Made by a program: the position numbers and the translations under genes. The notes below the pieces were generated by a model, which was not told the origin of the DNA, did no database searches, and was given only the letters and a program-made list of their open reading frames with translations. Source: Mesorhizobium sp. CA14 (GTDB lineage: Bacteria > Pseudomonadota > Alphaproteobacteria > Rhizobiales > Rhizobiaceae). Taken from it: 64,000 bases of DNA. Shown here one piece after another: positions 45,454 to 53,827 of this stretch (positions are counted from its first letter, which is position 1; each line of letters opens with the position of its first letter). The DNA is taken from positions 1 through 64,000 of the forward strand of contig NZ_JAIUHR010000022.1 in assembly GCF_020165195.1 (NCBI RefSeq), in the 5' to 3' direction.

Positions 45454-45464
45454 CGCCTTCCCAC

Positions 45465-45977
45465 TCAACGCTCGGCTTTGAGCAAAGTCCAGATCCAGCC
45501 GATGAAGGTCAGCACCAGGAACGGGTAGCCGAGCGCCGGCAGCGGCGCGGAGGTGGGCAAAAGCGGCGCGCCCCACAAGATCATGAGGACCGAGAGGGCG
45601 AACAGCGCGGCGGCGACGGAGGCCGTGAGCCGCATCCACAGCGCGAAGGTCGCTTGCGCGCTGACCATGACCAGCCCCGCCGCCCACAGCGCAATGCCGC
45701 CGGCATAGGAAGGCACGCTCGCCTGCAATCCCGCCGCATTGCCGGCCAGAAGCAGGCTCTCGCCGACGAGGAAAGTAAGGAAGCCGGCCGCGACGAGCTC
45801 ATTGCCGAGCCGCTGGTATTTCATGGTGAGCAGCGCCGTGGCGACGACGATGCCGACGCCATCGATGGTCCACAGCGTCTCGCGCAGCGCATCGCCGGCA
45901 ACGAACGTGCCCGCGATGCCCAAAGCGCCGCCGATGGCGAGGCCGATCGCGGCGATGGTGTCCGAGGTGGAGCGCAT
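45465..45977 (-). CDS. Polytopic membrane protein (170 aa)
   Basis: A small hydrophobic protein with about six transmembrane helices, starting MRSTSDTIAAIGLAIGGALG. It has no charged motif that I recognise as catalytic. GGGGAGACGTCAC in front of ATG 45977 supplies the ribosome site. It is the first gene of a pair with the PH-like membrane protein. Function unknown. It marks the host side of the boundary with the AT-richer island that begins near 46040. Confidence 0.75.
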   Translation of the reverse strand: MRSTSDTIAAIGLAIGGALGIAGTFVAGDALRETLWTIDGVGIVVATALLTMKYQRLGNELVAAGFLTFLVGESLLLAGNAAGLQASVPSYAGGIALWAAGLVMVSAQATFALWMRLTASVAAALFALSVLMILWGAPLLPTSAPLPALGYPFLVLTFIGWIWTLLKAER

Positions 45978-46058
45978 GTGACGTCTCCCCAAGCTGGGGA
46001 GAGGATACGCCGATGTGGAGCGCTGGAGAAGCGAGATTGAGGATGAAAGTATGTCGAT

Positions 46059-46505
46059 CTAACTATGTGCCTCAAGGAAGCTGGCAACTTTTGGGTTAAG
46101 CGACTCTAAGTCCAACGTCTCGCATTCCCATACTATCATAACTCTCCAACCGAGCTGACTTAGCTCAGAAATCTTCCTCGCATCTCGCTCTATGTTCGCT
46201 CGAAATTTGGCTTCCCAAAACTCTTTTCTGGCTTTTGGGGTTGTCGCTTTTGGGCAACCGTGATGCCGGTGCCAGAAGCAGCCATGCACAAAGATGGCAG
46301 CTTTTCTAGGCCCAAACACGATGTCCGGTGACCCAGGCAACTTGGCCTGATGCAATCGATATCGATATCCAAGGGAGTGAAGGTGCCTTCGAAGGATGAG
46401 TTCCGGCTTGGTATTTTTCGAGCGCACCTTCGACATCAGGTGACGTCTGGCAGCGGGAACGTTTTCAAACAGCGTCATCTTTTGAAAGGATGTTTTCTGT
46501 GGCAT
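46059..46505 (-). CDS. vsr: Very-short-patch repair endonuclease (Vsr)
   Basis: A 148-residue Vsr protein. MSKVRSKNTKPELILRR, PGSPDIVF (catalytic D61), FVHGCFWHRHHGC (H74, C76, H79, C84) and GWRVMIVWECE match the family. Vsr nicks beside T in T:G mismatches made when 5-methylcytosine deaminates, so it normally accompanies a C5-methyltransferase, here dcm at 48256-49419. ATG 46505 or 46478 may be the start; neither has a clear ribosome site. Base composition is lower in G+C than the host genes around it. Confidence 0.93.
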   Translation of the reverse strand: MPQKTSFQKMTLFENVPAARRHLMSKVRSKNTKPELILRRHLHSLGYRYRLHQAKLPGSPDIVFGPRKAAIFVHGCFWHRHHGCPKATTPKARKEFWEAKFRANIERDARKISELSQLGWRVMIVWECETLDLESLNPKVASFLEAHS

Positions 46506-46539
46506 TAGAAATGCATCGGCTCAGCAATGCGATGACATT

Positions 46540-47598
46540 ATGACGAATCAGGAACTCAGTGAATCCGACATCCAGGATGCGGTGGAAACAGCTCGTAACG
46601 AGGTCCGCTACCTGGTTACCGATTTTCCGGTGGACACGCTAATACGGAAATATAAAGACGATAACCCTGATGAGGGCGATATATATGTTCCAACGTACCA
46701 GCGCACGCTACAGTGGAACAATGATCAGAAATCGTATTTCATAGAGAGTTTACTGCTGCGTATTCCCATACCCCCGATCTTTTTCTACGAAGTTGGCGGG
46801 AGACTTGAGGTCGTTGACGGATCGCAGCGGATACGTACCCTTGTCGATTTTAAGAATGATGTTTTTCGGCTTGTTAACTTAGAGAAACTTGACTCGTTAA
46901 ATGGTCTTAAGTTCAGCAAACTACCCTCAGTTACGAAAAAACGCTTTCTAAATAGCCCAATTAGGTCGTTTGTCCTCGAAGAAGGTACCGATGAAAGCTC
47001 CCGTGTCGAACTGTTTCGTAGGATAAATACGTCATCGAAGCAATTAAGTGACGCCGAAATAAGAAAAGGAGCGTACCAGGGACCATTCCTCGATCTCGTT
47101 ATTGACTGTGCAAATCGAGAGGTTTTTAAGCTGCTCGCCCCAGGCAAAGGCTCCCGCGGAAATAAAAACTGGGAAAGTGAGCGACAGGAATTGGTGGCTC
47201 GATTTTTTGTGTACTCTAATTACTATAAACTATTTACACATGACGTTCGTCGGTTTATTGATAACTATTTTAAGAAGTATAATCAAGGCCTTACTCCAAA
47301 CGAGGCAAGCGCCATGTCCGCGGAATTTGATCGAGTTATGAATTTTATCGCCGATAACTCAGCAAATGCGTTCTTTCGTAACGAGAAAACGCAGCAGGTT
47401 CCGAGGGTCCGATTCGAAGCGATCTCCGTGGGAACCTGTTTGGCGTTGCGCGAACGTCCTGAATTAGACAGTGCGAATTTTGATTGGTTGGATGAGCCAG
47501 ATTTCTACCAACTTGTACGAACAGATGCTAGCAATAGCGGCCCCCGCCTCAGGTCTAGAATTGAATTCGTGCGAGACAAAATTTTAGAACAGGCATGA
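46540..47598 (+). CDS. DUF262 domain protein (ParB/GmrS-like)
   Basis: A 352-residue protein. The DUF262 domain covers about 25-200, with VPTYQRTLQWN at 50-60, the nucleotide-site motif VVDGSQR at 92-97 (usually DGQQR) and LFRRINTSSKQLSDAEIRKG at 159-177. The C-terminal half is helical and lacks the DUF1524 HNH nuclease that completes GmrSD. DUF262 domains are thought to use NTP to control a nuclease. Here the next gene, overlapping by ATGA, encodes a HEPN protein, the likely effector. The gene is clearly A/T-rich with rare host codons. Confidence 0.88.
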   Translation: MTNQELSESDIQDAVETARNEVRYLVTDFPVDTLIRKYKDDNPDEGDIYVPTYQRTLQWNNDQKSYFIESLLLRIPIPPIFFYEVGGRLEVVDGSQRIRTLVDFKNDVFRLVNLEKLDSLNGLKFSKLPSVTKKRFLNSPIRSFVLEEGTDESSRVELFRRINTSSKQLSDAEIRKGAYQGPFLDLVIDCANREVFKLLAPGKGSRGNKNWESERQELVARFFVYSNYYKLFTHDVRRFIDNYFKKYNQGLTPNEASAMSAEFDRVMNFIADNSANAFFRNEKTQQVPRVRFEAISVGTCLALRERPELDSANFDWLDEPDFYQLVRTDASNSGPRLRSRIEFVRDKILEQA

Positions 47599-48269
47599 AC
47601 GAGACTGTTACCCTTAGGGCAAAACTGGATGAGCTTGAGGCTATTTTGGACTCCACGCGGGAGCTGGAAAAGCGTCAGAAAGCAAATACCAGGAGCTATC
47701 ACCAGAAGCGGCAGTTGATTGCCTCTCTAAGAGCAACGACATATGTGATGCTTTATAATGCCCTTGAGAGTGCGATGCGCTCCGTCATGAGATCTATCCG
47801 CGAGCAGATCGAGCTAGAGAATATTCCATCCAGCGACGTAACAGACTACTGGAGGTTGGACGTCGTACAGGCGGCATTTCTCGATAAGATGCAGGCAGGA
47901 ACTAATCACGGCAATCTTCTGACAGATTTCGTGCCATTCATGACTGGGCGGCCGTCTTGGGAAGAATCCAAAAAAGACCGCCTTCCGTTCAGCGGAAACT
48001 TTGGCCAGACAACTGCCGTGCGATTGAAGGACAGCTTGGCGATTACCTGGGCAGCGCCTCCGCATACTTTAGGCGGTAGCGATCTTGAAAATGTGCGAGA
48101 AAGACGCAATGCTTTAGCTCACGGTCTAGAATCGTTTGCGGAGGCGGGCGAGAAGGTCACTGCTTCCGACCTTCTTGAGATGCTAGGCCGTGTGAGAGAA
48201 TTTATGCTTTCCTATGTGACAGCGCTTGAGCATTACAGAGACTCGAAGGGCTATCTCAAGCAGCCTTAG
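47595..48269 (+). CDS. HEPN-domain protein, MAE_28990/MAE_18760-like
   Basis: A 224-residue, mostly helical protein. The HEPN RNase motif R-x4-6-H is present as R171-x4-H176 in VRERRNALAHG, near the C terminus as expected. An N-terminal helix pair (about 5-75) carries the acidic/Arg surface. I assign it tentatively to the MAE_28990-type HEPN group, which is associated with restriction and toxin loci. It probably cuts RNA when released by the DUF262 partner. It is coupled to that gene by ATGA and overlaps the convergent dcm gene by 14 bp. Confidence 0.8.
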   Translation: MNETVTLRAKLDELEAILDSTRELEKRQKANTRSYHQKRQLIASLRATTYVMLYNALESAMRSVMRSIREQIELENIPSSDVTDYWRLDVVQAAFLDKMQAGTNHGNLLTDFVPFMTGRPSWEESKKDRLPFSGNFGQTTAVRLKDSLAITWAAPPHTLGGSDLENVRERRNALAHGLESFAEAGEKVTASDLLEMLGRVREFMLSYVTALEHYRDSKGYLKQP

Positions 48270-49419
48270 GGAGGCTCAAATACCGGCGCAAGTCCTGAAG
48301 GAATTCTTGATTTTTCCGAAGTGGGGCAACTTCAAAGCGACCGGTGAAGCCTGCGATTGCCCTTTTTGACACTGGATAGAAATCACTAAGTTCGAAGTCG
48401 CTCAGATTCGCGATATCTGGGTGTGCCGGCCCCTCGCTGGTCACAGACAGTTCCGTAACCGGGGAATTTGGACCACCGTATGCAGCCTTTGGAAGGCGAT
48501 CGCTATGCGGCACTGTTTTCCAGTCGTCCACACCTGTTCTTGCGCCTATAATCCTTTGGCCGATCCATCGGGCAACGGGCACGCTTACAGCGTTCCCAAC
48601 CAATAGCCACCTTTTTCTAGTTCCCTTTGGAAAAGCGTCAGCGACCTCAGTCCAATCTCGTTCGAAGCCCTGTAGACGTTCAGCATCTTTGATACCTGGC
48701 GAGACGAAACTCGATGTGTGACGATCCCAGATAGCAGGCGGAGAAGGTATACTGAGACCCGACCCACCTTTCAAAGGAGGGATAGCTTCAGGGGACCATC
48801 CAAGACCCCGGTTTCCCTCAGTCCAATAAAATCCAACCATTTTCGGCTCTGGCGAATTCGATCGGGCTTCGCCCTGAATGCCGTCCAACAAGATTGCTTC
48901 TGGCTTGTCGTGGAGTGATGCTAGCACGAACAAACGGCGACGACGTTGTGGAAGGCCAAAGTACCTAGTGTCTAGTATCCGGTACGCCCAGCGATAGCCA
49001 AGTTGCTCAAGTTGAGTGGTTACGAACCTGACGGACTCTCCCTTGTGCAAATCAAGAGCAAATGCCACGTTTTCAAGCAAGACGTACTCTGGCTTGTGAT
49101 CGCTTTCTGCAATCAAGCGGAAAACATCGCCTATTAAACTGGAACGATCTCCCCTCAAGCCCTTCATGCCGCCCGCCAAGCTAATATCCTGGCAAGGCCA
49201 TCCAGCCGTTACTATATCGCAATTGGGAATTGAGTTGAGCTTCGTCACATCGGGTGCGATCTCAACTTCGGGAAAGCGATGGGCCAGAACCGCTCTTGCA
49301 ACAGGATCCGACTCACACATCAGAGTCGTGCTGAATCCAGCCTTCTCCAAGCCTTGCTCGAAACCGCCAATCCCGCTGAACAGACTAACCAGGCGCAAAG
49401 GTTTAGATTCTCGAATCAT
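48256..49419 (-). CDS. dcm: DNA (cytosine-5) methyltransferase
   Basis: A 387-residue C5-methyltransferase. Motif I is LVSLFSGIGGFEQG (10-23), motif IV has PCQ with catalytic C76, motif VI ENV is at 116-118, motif VIII QRRRRLF is at 158-164 and motif X GNAVSVPVA is at 275-283. The target-recognition region between VIII and IX is short (about 170-245), and an unusual C-terminal extension of about 95 residues follows motif X. The target sequence is unknown. With vsr, DUF262 and HEPN genes it forms a compact defence island. Confidence 0.93.
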   Translation of the reverse strand: MIRESKPLRLVSLFSGIGGFEQGLEKAGFSTTLMCESDPVARAVLAHRFPEVEIAPDVTKLNSIPNCDIVTAGWPCQDISLAGGMKGLRGDRSSLIGDVFRLIAESDHKPEYVLLENVAFALDLHKGESVRFVTTQLEQLGYRWAYRILDTRYFGLPQRRRRLFVLASLHDKPEAILLDGIQGEARSNSPEPKMVGFYWTEGNRGLGWSPEAIPPLKGGSGLSIPSPPAIWDRHTSSFVSPGIKDAERLQGFERDWTEVADAFPKGTRKRWLLVGNAVSVPVARWIGQRIIGARTGVDDWKTVPHSDRLPKAAYGGPNSPVTELSVTSEGPAHPDIANLSDFELSDFYPVSKRAIAGFTGRFEVAPLRKNQEFLQDLRRYLSLPKAA

Positions 49420-49466
49420 TTCGGCATTTTAGCCGTACCGTTGATAGAACTCGAGGAATAAAATTC

Positions 49467-51272
49467 TCAATCCCCCATCTTCAGCGCCTGGATAAACGCC
49501 TCCTGCGGGATATCCACCTTCCCGAACTGCCGCATCCGCTTCTTGCCCTCTTTCTGCTTGTCGAGCAGCTTGCGCTTGCGGGTCACGTCGCCGCCATAGC
49601 ATTTGGCGGTGACGTCCTTGCGCAGCGCCGAGATGGTCTCGCGGGCGATGACCTTGCCGCCTATTGCCGCCTGGATCGGGATTTTGAACAGGTGGTGCGG
49701 GATCAGCTCCTTCAGCTTCTCGCACATGGCGCGGCCGCGCTTTTCGGCCGCCGTGCGGTGCACCAGCATGGACAAAGCGTCGACCGGCTCCTCATTGACC
49801 AGGATCGACATCTTCACCAGGTCGCCCTCGCGATAGTCGGTCAGGTGATAGTCGAAGGAGGCGTAGCCCTTGGAGATCGATTTCAGCCGGTCGTAGAAAT
49901 CGAACACCACCTCGTTGAGCGGCAGGTCGTAGGTGAGCATGGCGCGTTTGCCCACATAGGAAAGATCGGCCTGGATGCCGCGCCTGTCCTGGCAGAGCTT
50001 CAGGATGCCGCCGAGATAGTCGTCGGGGGTCAGGATGGTGGCGCGGATCCACGGCTCCTCGATCGAGGCGATCTTGACCACGTCGGGCATATCGGCCGGA
50101 TTGTGAAGTTCCTTGACCGAGCCGTCATTGAGGTTCAGGCGGTAGACGACGCTGGGCGCCGTGGCGATGAGGTCGAGGTTGAACTCGCGCTCCAGCCGCT
50201 CCTGGATGATCTCCAGATGCAGCAGGCCGAGGAAGCCGCAGCGATAGCCGAAGCCGAGCGCGGCGCTGGTTTCCATCTCATAGGAAAAGCTCGCATCGTT
50301 GAGGCGCAATTTGCCGACGGCGGCGCGCAGATCCTCGAAATCGGCGGCGTCGACCGGGAACAGGCCGCAAAACACCACCGGCTGCGCCGGCTTGAAGCCG
50401 GGCAGCGCTTTTTGCGTCGGGCGGCGGTCCTCGGTGATGGTGTCGCCGACGCGGGTGTCGGCCACTTCCTTGATCGAGCCGGTGAAGAAGCCGAACTCCC
50501 CGGGGCCGAGCTCGTCGACATTGACGCGGGCCGGCTTGAACACGCCGGTGCGCTCGACGAGATACTTTGCGCCGGTGCCCATCATGCGGATGGTCTGGCC
50601 CTTCTTCATCACGCCGTCGATGATACGCACCAGAACGATGACGCCGAGATAGGCGTCGTACCAGCTGTCGACCAGCATCGCCTTCAAGGGTGCTGCGATA
50701 TCGCCCTCGCGCGGCGGCGGCAGCTGGTGGACGATCGCCTCCAGCACGTCGGGCACGCCAAGCCCGGTCTTGGCCGAGATCAGCACCGCGTTGGAGGCGT
50801 CGAGGCCGATCACCTCCTCCATCTGCTCGCGGATGCGCTCCGGCTCGGCCGCCGGCAGGTCGACTTTGTTCAGCACCACGACGATCTCGTGGTTGTTGTC
50901 GATGGCCTGGTAGACATTGGCCAAAGTCTGCGCCTCGACACCCTGGGAAGCGTCCACCACCAGCAGCGAGCCCTCGCAGGCGGCCAAGGAGCGCGACACC
51001 TCATAGGCGAAGTCGACATGGCCGGGCGTGTCGATGAGGTTCAGCACATAATCCTCGCCGTTCTTGGCGCGGTAGTTGAGCCGAACGGTCTGGGCCTTGA
51101 TGGTGATGCCGCGCTCGCGCTCGATATCCATCGAGTCCAGCACTTGCTCCTTCATGTCGCGCTCCTCCAGCGCGCCGGTGAGTTGGATCAGCCGGTCGGC
51201 AAGCGTGGATTTGCCATGGTCGATATGGGCGACGATGGAGAAATTGCGGATATGGTCGAGGGGCGTCGTCAT
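49467..51272 (-). CDS. lepA: Elongation factor 4 (LepA)
   Basis: A 601-residue ribosomal GTPase. G1 is AHIDHGKSTLADRL near the N terminus, followed by G2 RGITIKAQTV, G3 DTPGHVDF and G4 NKVDLP. EF-G-like domains follow, then the LepA-specific C-terminal domain ending KRMRQFGKVDIPQEAFIQAL. It back-translocates or aids initiation on stressed ribosomes. The start MTTPLDHIRNFS at 51272 is universal for the family; in-frame codons beyond run through a RIME pair. It is the conserved right border of the defence island. Confidence 0.97.
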   Translation of the reverse strand: MTTPLDHIRNFSIVAHIDHGKSTLADRLIQLTGALEERDMKEQVLDSMDIERERGITIKAQTVRLNYRAKNGEDYVLNLIDTPGHVDFAYEVSRSLAACEGSLLVVDASQGVEAQTLANVYQAIDNNHEIVVVLNKVDLPAAEPERIREQMEEVIGLDASNAVLISAKTGLGVPDVLEAIVHQLPPPREGDIAAPLKAMLVDSWYDAYLGVIVLVRIIDGVMKKGQTIRMMGTGAKYLVERTGVFKPARVNVDELGPGEFGFFTGSIKEVADTRVGDTITEDRRPTQKALPGFKPAQPVVFCGLFPVDAADFEDLRAAVGKLRLNDASFSYEMETSAALGFGYRCGFLGLLHLEIIQERLEREFNLDLIATAPSVVYRLNLNDGSVKELHNPADMPDVVKIASIEEPWIRATILTPDDYLGGILKLCQDRRGIQADLSYVGKRAMLTYDLPLNEVVFDFYDRLKSISKGYASFDYHLTDYREGDLVKMSILVNEEPVDALSMLVHRTAAEKRGRAMCEKLKELIPHHLFKIPIQAAIGGKVIARETISALRKDVTAKCYGGDVTRKRKLLDKQKEGKKRMRQFGKVDIPQEAFIQALKMGD

Positions 51273-51322
51273 GCGGCGGGCTTTAGCAGGGGCGGGGTTG
51301 AGGGGCAAGCGGAACGCCCTTT

Positions 51323-51470
51323 TCCCCTTCTCCCCTTGTGGGAGAAGGTGTCGCCGAAGGCGACGGATGAGGGGTGCTCCAGGGAAAGCCAGCGTCTCAC
51401 TCCGCTGGAACACCCCTCATCCGTCTCGGCGCTCCGCGCCGATCCACCTTCCCCCACAAGGGGGGAAGGG
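51323..51470. repeat. RIME-like inverted pair, compact
   Basis: The left block (51323-51380) ends GGATGAGGGGTGCTCC and the right block (51407-51470) begins GGAACACCCCTCATCC. Only 26 bases separate them, including ACTCCGCT, the same octamer that precedes the right blocks of the DUF559 cassettes. It looks like the cassette scaffold without its gene. Confidence 0.8.
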
Positions 51471-51598
51471 AGACCTTGCGCCACTTCACATCCCGCTCAC
51501 GAAACATTCAAAGCCGCTTAAATGTTCATACACCGCTTTCGCGCATGCTTCGCGCCCGGATGGTAAATCGACTTAGCCGCGACGACGAAGGCCCTGAA

Positions 51599-52696
51599 AT
51601 GCCCAGTTCTGCCCGAAAGTTCAGCCCGGCCGCGCTTGCCGGGACGTTGAAGCAATTTCTTGCTCGCCGCGACGGCTCGATCATGCCGATGATGGCCATC
51701 CTGACGATCCCGTTGATGGCGGCGGTCGGCTTTTCGGTTGACTACACCTCGGCGGTGACGACGCGCAGCGACATGCAGAACGCGCTCGATGCGGCGATCA
51801 TCGCGGTCACCACGCTGCCCACCACGACAAGCTTCTCCGACCGCCAGACAACGCTGCAGCAGGCCTATGCGGCCAATGCCGGCCAGGGCACGGCGACGCT
51901 GACCGGCGTCAATGTCGATGCTACCGGCACGGCGACCTTCACCGCCACGGCGAGCTACCCGATGCCGACCAGCTTCATGCAGGTCGCACGCATCGACACG
52001 GTGCAGGTCGGCGTCGGCTCGTCGGTGCGCAAGACGCCGGCACTGGCGCAGACCACCTTCAAGATCGGCAAGGCGTCCGGGTGGTGGAACAAGACCATCA
52101 CGCTCTACGGCACCCAGTTCGGCCAGACCGCGCCGCAGAAGCTGATGCAGATCAACTATATCTACAACGGTGCCGGCGACCCCAAGGGCTACGGCACGAC
52201 CACCGCCTACACGGTCAGCGGCACCAAGCTGACCCAAGTGCAGCAGCAAGTCTGCAACACCAGCAAGGTCAAGAACTTCAATAATGCCCCGGCCGGGGCG
52301 ATCCTGCAGACCAGCAGCAACGGCACGGATTACCAGACGACATGCACGACCTCGCCTTCGAACGGCTCCGGCGCGGTGATCGACGTGAGCCTGATGGACA
52401 AGCTGTACCTGGAAATGGACGTTCCGTCAGGCTCACCGACCGTGCTCAAGTCGAACGATCCGGCTACCTCGGACCGGCTGTTCATGGGGCCGACCGAATC
52501 CGCCATGGTCGAGGTTGGGGCCGGCCAGACGGTCGACATCTTTACCGCGGTGCCGTGCAACCAGACCAGCACCCAGGCCTGGGAAGACGGCGGCTCGCAT
52601 GTGCCGGAAGCGTACACCGACACGGACTTCACCTACACCGTGCAAGGCAAGTGCGACTACAACCAGCGCCCGTCGGCGACGGTGCTGACGCAGTAG
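51599..52696 (+). CDS. TadE/TadG-like membrane-anchored secreted protein
   Basis: A 365-residue protein. After a short basic N terminus (ARRDGSIMPMMAIL) comes one hydrophobic helix (about 28-50), the Flp-pilus TadE/TadG signature in which the helix begins with a Gly-Ser and Met/Pro pattern. The rest is a Thr/Ser/Asn-rich extracytoplasmic region with few cysteines (QVCNTS, TTCTTS, VPCNQ, GKCDY). TadG proteins help Flp pilus assembly, but no tad genes are nearby. I use ATG 51599; 51560 and 51545 are in-frame alternatives. Confidence 0.78.
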   Translation: MPSSARKFSPAALAGTLKQFLARRDGSIMPMMAILTIPLMAAVGFSVDYTSAVTTRSDMQNALDAAIIAVTTLPTTTSFSDRQTTLQQAYAANAGQGTATLTGVNVDATGTATFTATASYPMPTSFMQVARIDTVQVGVGSSVRKTPALAQTTFKIGKASGWWNKTITLYGTQFGQTAPQKLMQINYIYNGAGDPKGYGTTTAYTVSGTKLTQVQQQVCNTSKVKNFNNAPAGAILQTSSNGTDYQTTCTTSPSNGSGAVIDVSLMDKLYLEMDVPSGSPTVLKSNDPATSDRLFMGPTESAMVEVGAGQTVDIFTAVPCNQTSTQAWEDGGSHVPEAYTDTDFTYTVQGKCDYNQRPSATVLTQ

Positions 52697-52769
52697 CTCT
52701 TCCCTCCCCCTTGCGGGGAGATGGCTGTCAGGCAGAGAAGGAGCTGTCCCGCCGGCGTTTCAATCCTTG

Positions 52770-52900
52770 GTTCCTCGCCCCCGCCAGAGGCGGGGGAGAG
52801 GTGTCCGCGAAGCGGACGGAGAGGGGGCCTTCGTAAGGCGCTCCCCTCTCCGTCTCGGCTTCGCCGAGCCACCTCTCCCCACTTTCGTGGGGCGAGGAAC
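52770..52900. repeat. RIME-variant inverted pair (GTTCCTCGCCCC type)
   Basis: GGTTCCTCGCCCCCGCCAG...GAGAGGTGTCCGC and the mirrored ...CCACCTCTCCCCACTTTCG TGGGGCGAGGAAC face each other. The outer arms GTTCCTCGCCCC/GGGGCGAGGAAC are perfect. A second member is at 54172-54335. Together with 52697-53040 this fills the gap before the DUF1223 gene. Confidence 0.75.
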
Positions 52901-53040
52901 CTTGATCCTGCGGCGCCACGATCCTTCACACACGTCCAGCGTGCCGCACGAAAGCCCCCACATCACAAACCGGTGAAGCTGTAACGAACCCATCCACCCC
53001 GGCGAAATCGGAGCATGACCCGCTACGGAGACTGCTTCCC

Positions 53041-53739
53041 ATGACCGGATTGAAGACAAGCCTGCTCGCCGGCGCGATGCTTGCCGCCACGTTCGGCGCC
53101 GCTTCCGCGCAGCCGCTGACCGTGGTCGAGCTGTTCACCAGCCAAGGCTGCTCGTCCTGCCCGCCGGCCAACGCCAATCTGATCAAGGTCAAGGACCAGC
53201 CAGGCGTGCTGGCGCTGTCGTTCAACGTCACCTATTGGGATTATCTCGGCTGGAAGGACACGTTCGGCCGCAAGGAATTCACGGACCGCCAGGTGACCTA
53301 CGAGCCGTCGCTCGGCCATGACGGGCCGTTCACGCCGCAAGTGGTGGTGAACGGCAGCCACGACGGCGTGGGCGCGGCCCCGGGCGAGATCCAGAGCCTG
53401 ATCGCCCGGAGTAAGATTAATAAGGGCGGCGCGCAGGGGCCGGAGCTTTCGCTTGGGCAGGGCAAGGTCAGCATCGGCGCCGGCAAGGCGCCGGGCGGCG
53501 GCGCCGACATCTGGCTGGTGCGCTACAAGAGAGGCGTCGTCGAGGTGCCGGTGGCGCGCGGCGAGAACACCGGCCGCACCCTGCCGCACGCCAATGTCGT
53601 GCATGCGCTCACCAAGCTCGGCAGCTGGAACGGCGAGGCGACGACGCTGCCGCTGCCGGCGGCCGCGGGCGGCTTGAGCACCGCGGTGCTGGTGCAGGGT
53701 CCGAACGGCGGACCGATCCTGGCCGCCGCCGCCAACTGA
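53041..53739 (+). CDS. DUF1223 secreted thioredoxin-like protein
   Basis: A 232-residue protein with a signal peptide of 23 residues (LLAGAMLAATFGAASAQ). The mature N terminus VVELFTSQGCSSCPPANANL holds a CxxC pair, C37 and C40, in a thioredoxin-like fold. VTYWDYLGWKDTFG and TPQVVVNGSHDGVG are DUF1223 blocks. It is probably periplasmic and redox-active; no partner is known. It is followed closely by the MKP-repeat gene on the same strand, 88 bp away. Confidence 0.88.
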   Translation: MTGLKTSLLAGAMLAATFGAASAQPLTVVELFTSQGCSSCPPANANLIKVKDQPGVLALSFNVTYWDYLGWKDTFGRKEFTDRQVTYEPSLGHDGPFTPQVVVNGSHDGVGAAPGEIQSLIARSKINKGGAQGPELSLGQGKVSIGAGKAPGGGADIWLVRYKRGVVEVPVARGENTGRTLPHANVVHALTKLGSWNGEATTLPLPAAAGGLSTAVLVQGPNGGPILAAAAN

Positions 53740-53827
53740 TTTCCTTCTCTTCGCGCGGGGCCGCATGAAAGCGGCAACGCTTCACCAAGGCCCGCTTCCG
53801 CGCGCCACAACCCAAGGAGTACGACCC

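Noticed and set aside
44947..45687. A longer start for the membrane protein at 45687
   Set aside because: The added part overlaps the upstream membrane gene on the same strand in another frame and has no hydrophobic or domain features; ATG 45453 fits better.
46000..49470. Integrase, tRNA attachment site or flanking direct repeats for the defence island
   Set aside because: I looked at both edges and found no integrase gene, no tRNA and no obvious direct repeat. The island's acquisition rests only on composition and gene content.
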